In this document: positions 7,822-16,551 of the stretch, piece after piece
Layout: each line of letters starts with the position of its first letter
How positions within the stretch are numbered: position 1 is the first letter of the stretch
Assembly: GCA_022822325.1 (NCBI GenBank)
Contig: JAJEBW010000023.1
Coordinates: 1-53,662, forward strand
Direction of reading: 5' to 3'
From: Gemmatimonadota bacterium
Lineage (GTDB): Bacteria; Gemmatimonadota; Gemmatimonadetes; Longimicrobiales; Gaopeijiaceae
DNA: 53,662 nucleotides
Position numbers and translations under genes: made by a program
The notes under the pieces: model-generated
Databases searched by the model: none
What the model saw: the letters and a program-made list of their open reading frames with translations, nothing else
What the model was told of the DNA's origin: nothing

Positions 7822-8702
7822 CCTCTTCTCCGTTCCGCCTCCAGGCGCAGCGTCCGTGCGCGTTCCCGGAGCTGCTCGATCCGCGCGATGTACTCCTCGC
7901 GGAGGCTCTGCATGCTTTCGATTCGTTGCTGCGGGGTCTGCGTCAGGTCAACGGCCACCGAATCGGCGGAGCCTGCCACACCCGTCGTCGCTCCCACCGG
8001 CGGTTCCGTCTGCCGGTTCCGGATCGACCAATCCTCATAGTCCAGTTGCCGCTGCCAACGCCTGCGCTCGGTCGCGATCCTGTCTTCCAGATCGGCCACC
8101 AGGAGGCTGTCGACGGTAGCCCGGTTTTCGAGGACCAGCGCCTTGCCCTCAAGATCCGCCGGGGTGTCGTCGGCCAGCGCTCGCACTTCGGGCAGCGGTC
8201 CCAACTCCAGCGGCGAGTGTTGCTCCAGCCGCGCCTCGACTTCGGTCAGGATGTTGTACCAGTACTCGTACTGCCCCTGCAGATCGACGCTGGTGTCACC
8301 CCGGGAAGTGCGCTGCACAAAGTCGTCGAGGTAGCTGTCCACATGGCTGATGAGGCTCTGGGCGGCCCGCTCCCATTCCCGCTCAGCCGCGGTCTCGGCG
8401 CTTTGCAACTCTGTTCGGCGCTGGGATTCATGCTGAATTTCCCCAAGGAACCGGTCGCTTTCCCGGTCATCGCCACGACCAAGGGCAAGTGCGTACTGTG
8501 CGTTCAGGGGTTCCCAGATCTCCGCGTCAAATCCCCTGAAATCCGCCTGTGCCTGCTCCAGCCGTTCCAGGGCGCGGTTGTAGGTGTCAAGGCGCTCCCG
8601 CACACTGGCTTCCAGGGGATCGACCGGCCGCTCCTGGCTTGCCAAGCGGCCGGCGTCGGCCGTCGCCGCCAGAGTGGCGGCCACCAGGAGCAGGATTCTC
8701 AT
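7818..8702 (-). CDS. secreted coiled-coil protein of the two-component operon
   Basis: A 294-residue protein with an N-terminal signal peptide (MRILLLVAATLAATADA) and a long, highly charged helical body. Heptad-like stretches run through residues 30-110 (RLDTYNRALERLEQAQADF), about 120-170 and again at the C-terminus (REEYIARIEQLRERARTLRL). No enzyme motif is recognised. It is probably a periplasmic elongated helical protein. It is coupled by four-base overlaps to the response regulator before it and the putative outer-membrane protein after it, so the three proteins are likely made together. Confidence 0.75.
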   Translation of the reverse strand: MRILLLVAATLAATADAGRLASQERPVDPLEASVRERLDTYNRALERLEQAQADFRGFDAEIWEPLNAQYALALGRGDDRESDRFLGEIQHESQRRTELQSAETAAEREWERAAQSLISHVDSYLDDFVQRTSRGDTSVDLQGQYEYWYNILTEVEARLEQHSPLELGPLPEVRALADDTPADLEGKALVLENRATVDSLLVADLEDRIATERRRWQRQLDYEDWSIRNRQTEPPVGATTGVAGSADSVAVDLTQTPQQRIESMQSLREEYIARIEQLRERARTLRLEAERRRG

Positions 8703-10114
8703 GAGTCAATTCCGTACTTGTCGATCTTGTATTGAAGCGTGCCCTTCTTGATTCCCAGGAGCCTTGCGGCCTCCGCCTTGACGCCGCCGGTTCTGGCCAG
8801 CGCCTTGCGCAGAAGTCGTTCTTCGATTCCCTCCATGGTGCGTGCAAGATCCAGGCCGCCGCCGAGCCCGCTGCCGATCGGTACCCCCGAGGCATCGCCA
8901 ACATTGGCCAGGAAGGGCAGATCGTCTTCGCCGAGGGTGTCCCCGTCGGCCAGCACCAGCGCGCGCTCGATCACATTTTCGAGTTCGCGGACATTGCCCG
9001 GCCAGTCGTAATCCTCCAGTTGCCGGAGCGCCGCCGCGTCGATTCCGGTGACCTCCGAACAAGTGCGTTCCCGCAGCTTTCCGACAAAGTGCTCGGCGAG
9101 GAGCGGGATGTCATCCTTGCGTTCGCGCAGCGGGGGCACGACAACCGGCACCACGTGGAGGCGGTAGTAGAGGTCGTCGCGAAAGTCGGAGCCGGTGAGG
9201 AGTTCCTCCGCCGGGGTGTTGGTCGCGGCGACGATCCGCACGTCCACCGAGATCGTCTCTTCGCCGCCGACGCGCTCGAGTTCGCGTTCCTGGAGCACGC
9301 GCAGCAACCGGACCTGGGTGGGCGCCGTGATCGTGGAGATCTCGTCGAGGAAGAGGGTTCCGCCGTGCGCGAGCTCGAAGCGGCCCCGTCGCTTGCGTTC
9401 GGCCCCCGTGAAGGCGCCGCGTTCGTGTCCGAAAAGCTCCGAATCCAGAAGACCCTCGGCCAGCGCGCCGCAGTTGACCCGGATGAAGGGCCCATCGTGC
9501 CGTGCCGAACGGGCATGAATGGCGCGGGCCACCAGCTCCTTTCCGGTTCCCGATTCCCCGTAGATCATGACGGTCGAGTCCGAACGGGCGACCCTCGCGA
9601 CGAACTGTCTCACTCGCCGGATCGGTTCCGAATCGCCCACCATTCTGCCATAGGGCACATCGACGCCATCGTCGCCCTCGTTGCGCAGGTAGGTGTTCTC
9701 GACCCGAAGCGCCAGATTCTCGCGCTGGAGCTTCCGTCGCGTCTCGCGCTCGCGCAGAATCCGGTCCACCTTGATCGCGAACTCTTCCGACGAGAAGGGC
9801 TTGGAGATGAAGTCCGCAGCCCCGAGCTTCATGGCCTCCACCGCCTTCTCGACCGTTCCATATGCGGTAATGACGAGAACGTCGGTGTCGGGAGCGTCGC
9901 GCTTTACCCTCTCCAAAACCTTCATTCCATCGACCCGGGCCATCTTCAGGTCGGTGATGACGAGGTCGGCCCCCTGTTCCTCCAGGAGCTGCAATCCCTC
10001 CTGCCCGCCGCTGGCCGAAAGCGTGCGATGACCCCGCCGCCGCATCAGCAGCTCGAGGCCGTCTCGCATGGAATCGTGATCGTCGATGATCAGAACGCGG
10101 CGTGGACCGGCCAT
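8699..10114 (-). CDS. NtrC-family sigma54-dependent response regulator
   Basis: A 471-residue DNA-binding activator. The receiver domain spans about residues 1-120 with the acidic pocket DDHD and phospho-acceptor D55 (VITDLKM). The AAA+ domain has Walker A GESGTGKE (185-192) and the sigma54-contacting loop GAFTGA (232-237), followed by GTLFLDEIS and the arginine-finger region. A Fis-type helix-turn-helix closes the protein (KAEAARLLGIKKGTLQYKID). The intact GAFTGA means it should activate RNA polymerase containing sigma54. ATG 10114 follows one base after the sensor kinase stop and is preceded by GGGGGAGGA. No clear sigma54 promoter was found near the operon. Confidence 0.95.
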   Translation of the reverse strand: MAGPRRVLIIDDHDSMRDGLELLMRRRGHRTLSASGGQEGLQLLEEQGADLVITDLKMARVDGMKVLERVKRDAPDTDVLVITAYGTVEKAVEAMKLGAADFISKPFSSEEFAIKVDRILRERETRRKLQRENLALRVENTYLRNEGDDGVDVPYGRMVGDSEPIRRVRQFVARVARSDSTVMIYGESGTGKELVARAIHARSARHDGPFIRVNCGALAEGLLDSELFGHERGAFTGAERKRRGRFELAHGGTLFLDEISTITAPTQVRLLRVLQERELERVGGEETISVDVRIVAATNTPAEELLTGSDFRDDLYYRLHVVPVVVPPLRERKDDIPLLAEHFVGKLRERTCSEVTGIDAAALRQLEDYDWPGNVRELENVIERALVLADGDTLGEDDLPFLANVGDASGVPIGSGLGGGLDLARTMEGIEERLLRKALARTGGVKAEAARLLGIKKGTLQYKIDKYGIDS

Positions 10115-10115
10115 T

Positions 10116-11636
10116 TCATCCTCCCCCTCCCCCTGAGCTTTCCATCGGTGGACCCTTGTCGGGCAACTCCCCCGCGCCCCTGAAGTATAGGTGGAACTCG
10201 GCGCCCTTAGCGCCCGTGCCCGAATCCGGCGCGCGCGGCAACGCCTCCACCCTCCCGCCATTCGCCTGAACCAGCTTCCTTACGATCGCGAGGCCCAGTC
10301 CCGCGCCCTTCTCCTTGTCGCCCACAAAGGGTTCGAAGATGCGCTCGCGCAGATCGTCGGGTATTCCGGGACCGTCGTCGCTGACCGCGACCCGGACCTG
10401 GCCTCGCACCGATTCCGCCGAGACCCGCACATTGTCGGCGGCCTGCGCGCCGTTGCGAAGCAGATTCAGAACGATCCGCTTCACCTGCGCGGGATCGGCC
10501 AGGACGGCGAGTTCGTCCTCGGGAAGATCGATCTGCAGCGTGCCCCCGGCCCTGGCCAGCTCCGCTTCGGTCAGGTGACAGGCTTCGCGGATCGGTTGGC
10601 GGATGTCGTGCAGGGTGGGGTTGCTGGCACCCGGCCGGGCGAATCCGAGGAACTCGTTGATGATTCCATTGAGGCTGACGACCTCGTTGCGAACGCGTTC
10701 GAGGATGCGACGGCGCTCGGCGGGATCCTCGGTGTCCATTGCGGCCGCCGAAAAGAGCTCCAGCCCGCCGAGAGGATTCCTGATCTCGTGCGCGACCTGC
10801 GAGAGCATCAGCCGCATCTGTTCGTCGCGCCGCTGAATCCCCGACCGCATTCGTTCCATCGCCCGCGCCAGCCGCGACAGTTCGTCCTCTCCCTCGAGCC
10901 GAATGGGACGGTCCATCCATCCGCGTTGAATGAGCAGGGCGGCGCGGCTGAGGGTCTGTAGACGGGCCACGATGCCTCCGGCCAGCGCCCACGCGATCAG
11001 CGCCGCCAGCGCCGTTGCCGCCAGCGAAACCCCGACGATCGTCCAGCGCAGGTTGTTGAGCGGCTGCAGGTGATCGGCGCGCAGTCGAACCCCCAGGAAG
11101 ACCCCCGCCTCCCCCTCTTCCCCCTCTTCCAGAACGCTGTGGTCGCCCAGGCGCAGGATGCCGTACATGTACACCCGGCCATCGGGCCCAGGTACGGGCT
11201 CGGTCGTAGCGGTGCCTTCGCGGTCGGCGCGCGGAACCTCTTCGAAGAGATAGGGCTGAACCCAACTCAGTTCCTGACCGATCCCCACCGAGTCGGGCGG
11301 GGCCCGCGTCACGATGGCGTGCGCGACGAACTCGCCGGGCATCCAACTGAAGATTGCCGCGTCGTCCACGAACTCATTGGCCAGGACTTGCAGCGAGGAC
11401 TGAAGACGAGTCCACTCCTCTCCGCTCTCCTGCCCGGGCGCCAGGAACTGGAGGTAGCTGCGCAGGCGAAGATCCTCATTGAGCGTTGCCGCTACCCCCG
11501 CCACGGCGAGCAGTCGCTGTTCGAGCGCTCCCTCAAGGTGGTCGCGGGCGGTGCTCCAGGTGAGGACGCCCTCCAGGGTGGTGACGAGGATCGCGAATGC
11601 GACAAAGAAGACCGTGAAGCGATTGCGCAGGTTCAC
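10116..11636 (-). CDS. membrane sensor histidine kinase
   Basis: A 506-residue kinase that should phosphorylate the adjacent response regulator. TM1 is about residues 7-28, then an extracytoplasmic sensor region of some 170 residues, TM2 at about 199-222 and a HAMP linker. The H-box is SQVAHEIRNPLGG with H283. The ATPase part shows NLLRNG (N-box), DDGPGIPD (G1) and GAGLGLAIVRKLVQANGG (G2). The sensor domain is not recognised; it contains several acidic stretches (EEGEEGEAG). The C-terminus ends in a glycine run. Gene order kinase then regulator, one base apart, makes a cognate pair very likely. Confidence 0.94.
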   Translation of the reverse strand: MNLRNRFTVFFVAFAILVTTLEGVLTWSTARDHLEGALEQRLLAVAGVAATLNEDLRLRSYLQFLAPGQESGEEWTRLQSSLQVLANEFVDDAAIFSWMPGEFVAHAIVTRAPPDSVGIGQELSWVQPYLFEEVPRADREGTATTEPVPGPDGRVYMYGILRLGDHSVLEEGEEGEAGVFLGVRLRADHLQPLNNLRWTIVGVSLAATALAALIAWALAGGIVARLQTLSRAALLIQRGWMDRPIRLEGEDELSRLARAMERMRSGIQRRDEQMRLMLSQVAHEIRNPLGGLELFSAAAMDTEDPAERRRILERVRNEVVSLNGIINEFLGFARPGASNPTLHDIRQPIREACHLTEAELARAGGTLQIDLPEDELAVLADPAQVKRIVLNLLRNGAQAADNVRVSAESVRGQVRVAVSDDGPGIPDDLRERIFEPFVGDKEKGAGLGLAIVRKLVQANGGRVEALPRAPDSGTGAKGAEFHLYFRGAGELPDKGPPMESSGGGGG

Positions 11637-11671
11637 CGGTCACCTCCGTTTCGCCGTCGTCCGCTCCGGGC

Positions 11672-12769
11672 TCAGAAGCTGGGGCAGGCGATTGAATCGC
11701 GCTTGAGCTCCGAGTAGAAGACCGGGGGATGCGCCTTCGGAGCAACGACGATATGGTATGGTCGGACGATCCGTCGCGCCGGAGCGCAGAAATGGCCGGG
11801 AACGCGCTCGTACAGCTCGACCTTCGTCCCCGACGCCACCGTCACGATTCCCCGGATCTCGACCGAATCCCCCACCTCTTCGCGCTCCCCGATGAATCCC
11901 GCCAGCGTCATCTCGCTCGTCCAATCGACCTCCGGCGAGGCTGCGGCCGGGTCATCGTGGTGACTCTTCCAGAACTCGTCCCAGAGCGATTCGGCCCGGG
12001 CCATTTCATCGTCGGTGTCGCCGCGGAAGACGAGGGGGCGGTCATCGGGCCAAGAGGTCTCCACGCCCTTGTCCAGGGTTGCGAAGGGCAGGCTGCCGAT
12101 GTATGCGGAGCGGAAATCTTCGCCCACCGTATTGTCGCGAATGATCAGGACCACCTGAATGACACGGGCGGCGGTTACATCGGGGCCCGAACCTGCGGTC
12201 GTCATGGAGGCAATGGAACCAAAGGCGCATCGTGCCCAGAGGCGGCGTTGGTTCTGCCTCGTGTCCACGACCTCGAGCGTGACGCGGCTGGTGCCCTCGG
12301 GGCAGGAAACGACCTCAAGCTGATCGACGTCCAGGAGACGAAGATTCGGGTTGTCGTTGATGATCTGAATCACCGACGCGTAGCTCGCCTGAAACCGGAT
12401 GGGGAGCCCTGGATTGCGGCGGCGGTCCGACTCGCCGAGACGATCGCGGTAGCGGATCTCTTCGTGAATGATCCACGACCCATCGGATTTCCACACCACC
12501 TCCTGGTGGAGCGAGCCCTGGCCGAGATGGAGGGGCGTCTCCACGGCGATGTGAAGTTCGCCGCTCTGGCCGAAGCGCAGAGGCACCGCGCCGGGGCCGG
12601 TTCCATCGCAGGCTGCGAGAATCGTGAACGCAACGGCCAGACGGGCTCCCGGGACTCTTCCGACCCGAGTTCTCCATGAGTTCGGGGGCGCATGGTCGCA
12701 TGACCGACGGCGGTCGCGGAAGGCGATGGGTTGACAACTCCGATACCTTTGCGGGGTCATGTCTTCCAT
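11672..12769 (-). CDS. putative lipoprotein heading the two-component operon (start uncertain)
   Basis: The product has no recognised family. A lipobox-like AVAFTILAAC at about residues 45-54 points to an export lipoprotein, followed by about 310 soluble residues with several beta-rich stretches (RVTLEVVDTRQNQRRLWARC). The only in-frame starts are ATG 12769 and ATG 12760, which put some 45 residues before the lipobox and run across the start of divergent pyrE. An ATG at 12677 would give a normal 22-residue signal peptide if one base were removed near 12658, so a frameshift or sequence error is possible. It ends 35 bases before the sensor kinase and probably shares its transcript. Confidence 0.65.
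   Translation of the reverse strand: MEDMTPQRYRSCQPIAFRDRRRSCDHAPPNSWRTRVGRVPGARLAVAFTILAACDGTGPGAVPLRFGQSGELHIAVETPLHLGQGSLHQEVVWKSDGSWIIHEEIRYRDRLGESDRRRNPGLPIRFQASYASVIQIINDNPNLRLLDVDQLEVVSCPEGTSRVTLEVVDTRQNQRRLWARCAFGSIASMTTAGSGPDVTAARVIQVVLIIRDNTVGEDFRSAYIGSLPFATLDKGVETSWPDDRPLVFRGDTDDEMARAESLWDEFWKSHHDDPAAASPEVDWTSEMTLAGFIGEREEVGDSVEIRGIVTVASGTKVELYERVPGHFCAPARRIVRPYHIVVAPKAHPPVFYSELKRDSIACPSF
12744..12751 (+). promoter_or_regulatory. candidate -10/-7 element before pyrE
   Basis: TACCTTTG lies seven bases before the pyrE ATG. It fits TAnnTTTG, the known -7 consensus of Bacteroidota, and the TAnCTT(T)G words before other SD-less genes here. The nearby TTGACA at 12731-12736 is only seven bases away, too close to act as a -35 for it. 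Confidence 0.35.
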
Positions 12770-13316
12770 TGTCCGTCTCCGGGATCTGCTGGTGCGGCGA
12801 AGTGTGCAGCTTGGCGACTTCGTCCTGGCCAGCGGTCGTCGTTCAGAGTACTACATCGACGCTCGGCTTACGACCATGTCGGGCGAAGGCCAGCTTCTGA
12901 TCGGCGCCGTCGGCTGGAAGCTGGTGGAAAAAGCCGGTTGGCGGCCGGAACTCGTGGGAGGAATGACGATGGGAGCGGATCCGATCGCATACGCCATCGC
13001 CGGTTGTGCGACGCGGGCAGGAGGGCGGTTGGATGCTTTCTCGGTTCGCAAGAAGGCGAAGGGCCACGGAGCCGGGAGGCGAATCGAGGGTGCCGCGGTC
13101 ATGGATGCGAGGATCGTGGTGGTGGACGACACCCTGACCTCCGGCGGGAGCCTGCTGGAGACGGTGCGGGTGGTGCGGGGGGCAGGGGGAAAGGTGGTGG
13201 GAGCGCTTGTGCTGGTCGACCGCGAGGAAGGGGGAAGCGAGCGACTGGCGAGGGCATGGATTCCGTTTCGGTCTGTCTTCACCGCCCGGGAGCTTCTGGA
13301 TCGGCTGCGTGGCTGA
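12759..13316 (+). CDS. pyrE: orotate phosphoribosyltransferase
   Basis: PyrE joins orotate to PRPP to give OMP in pyrimidine synthesis. The 185-residue protein has the short-form fold with LASGRRSEYYIDARL near the N-terminus, VGGMTMGADPIAYAIA, KAKGHG in the flexible loop and the PRPP-binding motif RIVVVDDTLTSGGS at about residues 117-130. A lysine pair (RKKAKGHG) matches the catalytic loop. There is no good ribosome-binding site, and a TACCTTTG element just upstream suggests a leaderless start. It stands alone, divergent from the lipoprotein gene and convergent with dnaN. Confidence 0.93.
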   Translation: MSSIVRLRDLLVRRSVQLGDFVLASGRRSEYYIDARLTTMSGEGQLLIGAVGWKLVEKAGWRPELVGGMTMGADPIAYAIAGCATRAGGRLDAFSVRKKAKGHGAGRRIEGAAVMDARIVVVDDTLTSGGSLLETVRVVRGAGGKVVGALVLVDREEGGSERLARAWIPFRSVFTARELLDRLRG

Positions 13317-13426
13317 ATGGAGCGGCCGGCGCGGAGCAGGACCACGCCAGGTCGGCGCGATGACCACTTTGCCGGGCGCGGGGAGGAGACTCCTCGACCG
13401 GAGGTGCGCAGTCCGTTGACGGGCAG

Positions 13427-14530
13427 TCAGTTGACGAGCCGGAGCGGCATGATCAGACACAGGTAATTCGACTCCGCATCGACCGGTTCGATCGTGGTGG
13501 CGCGCTCCGCATTCCTGAAGCTGATGCGGACATCGCCCTTCGGCATGTTGCGCAGGATTTCAATCAGGTAGGCGGCGTTGAAGCCGATCTGCACCTCGTC
13601 GCCCTCGTAGTCAATCTGCACTTCGTCGGTCGCGTTGCCGAGATCCGGGGTGTTCGCCTCCAGATGGAGCCGGTTGTGCGAGAAGCTCAGCTTGATCCGG
13701 TGCGTCTGCCGTTTTGCCACTACCGCGATCCGGCGCACCGCCGCTTCGATCGTCTCCCGGGCCATGACGGCCGTCTTCTCGTTGTCGCGCGGGATGACCT
13801 GTTCGTAGTTCGGGTACTTCCCATCGATCAGGCGGGTGTAGATCTCTCGGGTTTCGGAGCGGAATCCCAGATAGTTTCCGGCCCGGGCCACGGCGATTTC
13901 GCCCTCGCCCTCGAATATTCGCTCCACCTGGGTCAGGGCGGTCGGAGGCACGATGAAGCTCGTGGTGCGCTCTCCGACCGAGGATGAATCGGTACTCATG
14001 CGGGCAAGCCGGTGGCCATTGGTGGAGACCATCGTCATGCGATTCTCGCCGAGCTCCCAATAGACGCCCTTCAGGATCGGACGGCTCTCTTCGGTGGAAA
14101 CGGCGAAGGACGCACTCTGAATCAGCTTGCAAAGGGAAGGTTCGGAGACGGTCCAGGCATCCTCGAAGGTGACGTCGGGGAAGTTGGGGAATTCCTCGCT
14201 GGCCAACGCGTTGAGCGCGAAGTGACTGTAGCCGCAGTTGATTTCGAGTTTGCGGCCCTTCATTCGGAGCTCGACCGGTTCGTCCGGCAACTCGCGGACG
14301 ATCTCCTGGAGCATGCGGCCGGGAGCCGTAATCGCTCCGGATTGCGAGATGTCGGCGGGGACGCGGATCCGAATCGATACATCGAGGTCGGTACCGCTGA
14401 TCAGGAGGTGTTCTCCATCTGCGTCGAGAAGAACATTCGAGAGGACCGGGAGGGTGCTCCTCGAAGGAATGCTGGCGGAAACGGCCGCAAGGGCGGTCTG
14501 CAGGTTCTGGCGGGTGACGGCAAGAATCAT
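13427..14530 (-). CDS. dnaN: DNA polymerase III sliding clamp (beta subunit)
   Basis: The ring-shaped clamp that tethers DNA polymerase III and other enzymes to DNA. At 367 residues it has the expected length for three repeated clamp domains. Landmarks include SIPSRSTLPVLSNVLL, GTDLDVSIRI, STEESRPILKGVYWE with TNGHRLARM, and the C-terminal YLCLIMPLRLVN, which ends in the usual MP(M/V)RL-type motif of the hydrophobic pocket. I start at ATG 14530 (MILAVTRQNL); a frame to 14665 would extend into the origin. dnaN follows dnaA on the same strand, with the likely replication origin between them. Confidence 0.97.
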   Translation of the reverse strand: MILAVTRQNLQTALAAVSASIPSRSTLPVLSNVLLDADGEHLLISGTDLDVSIRIRVPADISQSGAITAPGRMLQEIVRELPDEPVELRMKGRKLEINCGYSHFALNALASEEFPNFPDVTFEDAWTVSEPSLCKLIQSASFAVSTEESRPILKGVYWELGENRMTMVSTNGHRLARMSTDSSSVGERTTSFIVPPTALTQVERIFEGEGEIAVARAGNYLGFRSETREIYTRLIDGKYPNYEQVIPRDNEKTAVMARETIEAAVRRIAVVAKRQTHRIKLSFSHNRLHLEANTPDLGNATDEVQIDYEGDEVQIGFNAAYLIEILRNMPKGDVRISFRNAERATTIEPVDAESNYLCLIMPLRLVN

Positions 14531-14662
14531 CGCGAAGGCTCCCGTGAGCGCGTGGCTGATGAATGTGGGCTTGGTGCAAGGAATGAAGGTGGGTCGATGA
14601 CGGCAACAGACAAGTGCGGACGAGTCCGATGGACCGGGGTGAACGCAGATCGCATCGAACGC

Positions 14663-14895
14663 CAATTAGTATATAGAGATTCTTCAACCAATCATCATAG
14701 AGGGTGTGGAAATGTGGAAAACCGGGTGTCCGGGGGAGTGAAAGTCAATGGAGGAAGGGAAGATTGGATGCGATGAAGCGATGGGGAAAAAATGTGGAAA
14801 GCGCGAAGTTTTCCACTGGCAACCCGGGGCGACTGTGGAAAACCGACCCGGTTTCCCCGTTTTTCCACAGCTTTTCCACATCGGATTGTGGATTA
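14663..14895. other. oriC: candidate chromosomal replication origin (oriC) with DnaA boxes and AT-rich element
   Basis: The dnaA-dnaN gap holds about eight 9-mers close to TTTTCCACA, on both strands: TGTGGAAAT 14705, TGTGGAAAA 14713, TGTGGAAAG 14793, TTTTCCACT 14809, TGTGGAAAA 14834, TTTTCCACA 14861, TTTTCCACA 14872, and TGTGGATTA 14887, which overlaps the dnaA stop. They differ from the common TTATCCACA at the third base. Positions 14663-14700, next to dnaN, are strikingly AT-rich for this genome (TTAGTATATAGAGATTCTTC) and could be the unwinding element. A cluster of boxes beside dnaA with an AT-rich tract fits known bacterial origins; activity is inferred. Confidence 0.8.
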
Positions 14896-16278
14896 CAGGT
14901 CGAACTGATTGCGAAGACCGAGGATGCGCGTGCGGAAGGCGGGCTCCGACCGGAGGCGACCTCTGACCTTGCGGATGGAATGGATGACGGTGGAGTGGTC
15001 CCGGCCGCCGAAGAGACGGCCGACTTCGGCGTAGGAAAGATCCAGGAGTTCGCGAAGGAGGTACATCGCAACCTGCCGCGGCTCGACGATTCCCCGGGAC
15101 CGGCGCGGCGACTCCAGTCGGGCCACGGTGGTCCCCCAGGAGTCGGCGACAAGCTCGCAGATAAGATCGGGACTCGGGGTGGGATCGGGCTGGGCATCGG
15201 TGGTTGCCAGTGCGGTGCGCGCCAGAGCGGGCGACACGGGCCGGTCGGTAACGGAAGAGATCGCCACAAGCTTGAGGATCGCTCCCTCGAGCTGCCGGAT
15301 GGAGGAGGTGCAGCGGCGCGCGATGAGATCGAGGACCTCGGGCGGGAGAGAGATCGATTCCTCCTCGGCCTTGCGGCCCACGATCGCGAGGCGGGTCTCG
15401 TAATCGGCGGGATTGATCGGCGCAACCAGTCCCCACTCGAAGCGGGAGACGAGGCGGTCTTCCAGTCCCTCGAGCTCCTTGGGGTGCCGGTCGCTCGAAA
15501 GAACGATCTGGCGATGACCATTGTACAGCACGTTGAAGGTGTGGAAAAACTCCTCCTGGGTGTGCTCCTTGCGCTTCAGGAACTGGACGTCGTCCACGAG
15601 AAGGAGGTCGTAGGAGCGGTAGCGGGCGCGGAACGCATCGGTCGCGTGGGTGGAAATCGCGGCGACCATCTCGTTCACGAACTGCTCCGTGGGCAGATAG
15701 CAGACCCGCGTGGCGGGGGTCAGCTCCAGGGTGCGGTTGGCGATCGCATGCATGAGATGGGTCTTGCCCATCCCGGTGGAGCCGTAGAGGAAGAGGGGGT
15801 TGTAGCTGCGGGCGGGACGGTCGGCCACGGCGCTGCAGGCGGCTTGCGCGAGACGGGTGTTCTCGCCGACGACGAAGCGGTCGAAGGTGTAGCGCTCGTT
15901 CAGCCCCGGAACGGTCGGTGGCGGGCTCGGCGCGGCGGAGACCGGAGGTGAGGACGCGGCCGGAGTGAGCGGGGGTGACTCGACGACCGGGTGGGGCGCG
16001 GGAAGGGTGGTTGGCCGGGCCGGATCGGGGTCGGTCGCGGCGATGCGGAGCCGGATGGCGCGCCCGATGATCCGGGTGGCGATCCCCTCCAGGAGGGCGC
16101 CGTACTTGTCTTCCAGCCACTCGGCGTGAAACCGGCTCGTAGCGGCGAGTTGCAGGGAGTCCGACTCGAGGGAGAGTGCGCGGGCGCTTTGGATCCAGGT
16201 CGCAAAGCTCTGCCGTGGAACGGTCGTTTCGGCCTCGTCGAGGATGCGCTCCCACAGTTCAGCCGCGCCAGATGCCAT
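14893..16278 (-). CDS. dnaA: chromosomal replication initiator DnaA
   Basis: DnaA binds its boxes and melts the origin. The 461-residue protein has domain I (about 1-80, ELWERILDEAETTVPRQSF), a Pro/Ser/Ala-rich linker (about 81-125), and the AAA+ domain with Walker A GSTGMGKT (166-173) and Walker B LLLVDDVQFL. The C-terminal domain IV has LSYAEVGRLFGGRDHSTVIHS, the DnaA signature helix-turn-helix that reads the boxes. No ribosome-binding site is evident before ATG 16278. Its stop overlaps the last DnaA-box-like site, so the origin lies directly downstream, between dnaA and dnaN. Confidence 0.98.
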   Translation of the reverse strand: MASGAAELWERILDEAETTVPRQSFATWIQSARALSLESDSLQLAATSRFHAEWLEDKYGALLEGIATRIIGRAIRLRIAATDPDPARPTTLPAPHPVVESPPLTPAASSPPVSAAPSPPPTVPGLNERYTFDRFVVGENTRLAQAACSAVADRPARSYNPLFLYGSTGMGKTHLMHAIANRTLELTPATRVCYLPTEQFVNEMVAAISTHATDAFRARYRSYDLLLVDDVQFLKRKEHTQEEFFHTFNVLYNGHRQIVLSSDRHPKELEGLEDRLVSRFEWGLVAPINPADYETRLAIVGRKAEEESISLPPEVLDLIARRCTSSIRQLEGAILKLVAISSVTDRPVSPALARTALATTDAQPDPTPSPDLICELVADSWGTTVARLESPRRSRGIVEPRQVAMYLLRELLDLSYAEVGRLFGGRDHSTVIHSIRKVRGRLRSEPAFRTRILGLRNQFDL

Positions 16279-16433
16279 CCGGTCTACCAGGAAGAGGTGG
16301 GGAAGGAAGGGTCGGCAAGATTAGGGGGGTGGAGCGGGGAAGTCAACAACGGAAACCCGGCGATTCGGGTGGCTGGCGAGGATTCGGGAGAAGTCGGCTG
16401 CCGCGAGCGAGGGAGTGCGCTCGGTCAGGTGGC

Positions 16434-16463
16434 TTGACGACCTCGGGCGGGTTCCGGTAGCTT
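16434..16463 (+). promoter_or_regulatory. candidate promoter for the rpmH-rnpA-yidD-yidC run
   Basis: TTGACG at 16434-16439 is separated by 18 bases from TAGCTT at 16458-16463, which is followed by G. It lies about 88 bases before the rpmH ATG in the dnaA-rpmH gap. The -10 word is the same TAGCTTG seen just before glcD. The rest of the gap (16279-16551) shows nothing else I can name. Confidence 0.45.
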
Positions 16464-16551
16464 GATCGGTTGCAATCCGGCAGAAGCGGTTGCGGCCGCG
16501 CCGCGCCGGGGGCAGCTCGATCCTGGAAGACCGCAAACGAGGGTACGTCAG

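Noticed and set aside
12731..12736. TTGACA upstream of pyrE as a -35 box
   Set aside because: Only seven bases from TACCTT and no other -10 at 16-18 bases fits before the ATG.
13317..13426. GAGGA/TCCTC hairpin near 13381-13393 as a bidirectional terminator between pyrE and dnaN
   Set aside because: Five-base stem without a T-run; too weak to call.
14530..14665. Upstream extension of dnaN to 14665
   Set aside because: It would encode 45 non-family residues across the origin; the conserved clamp start is at 14530.
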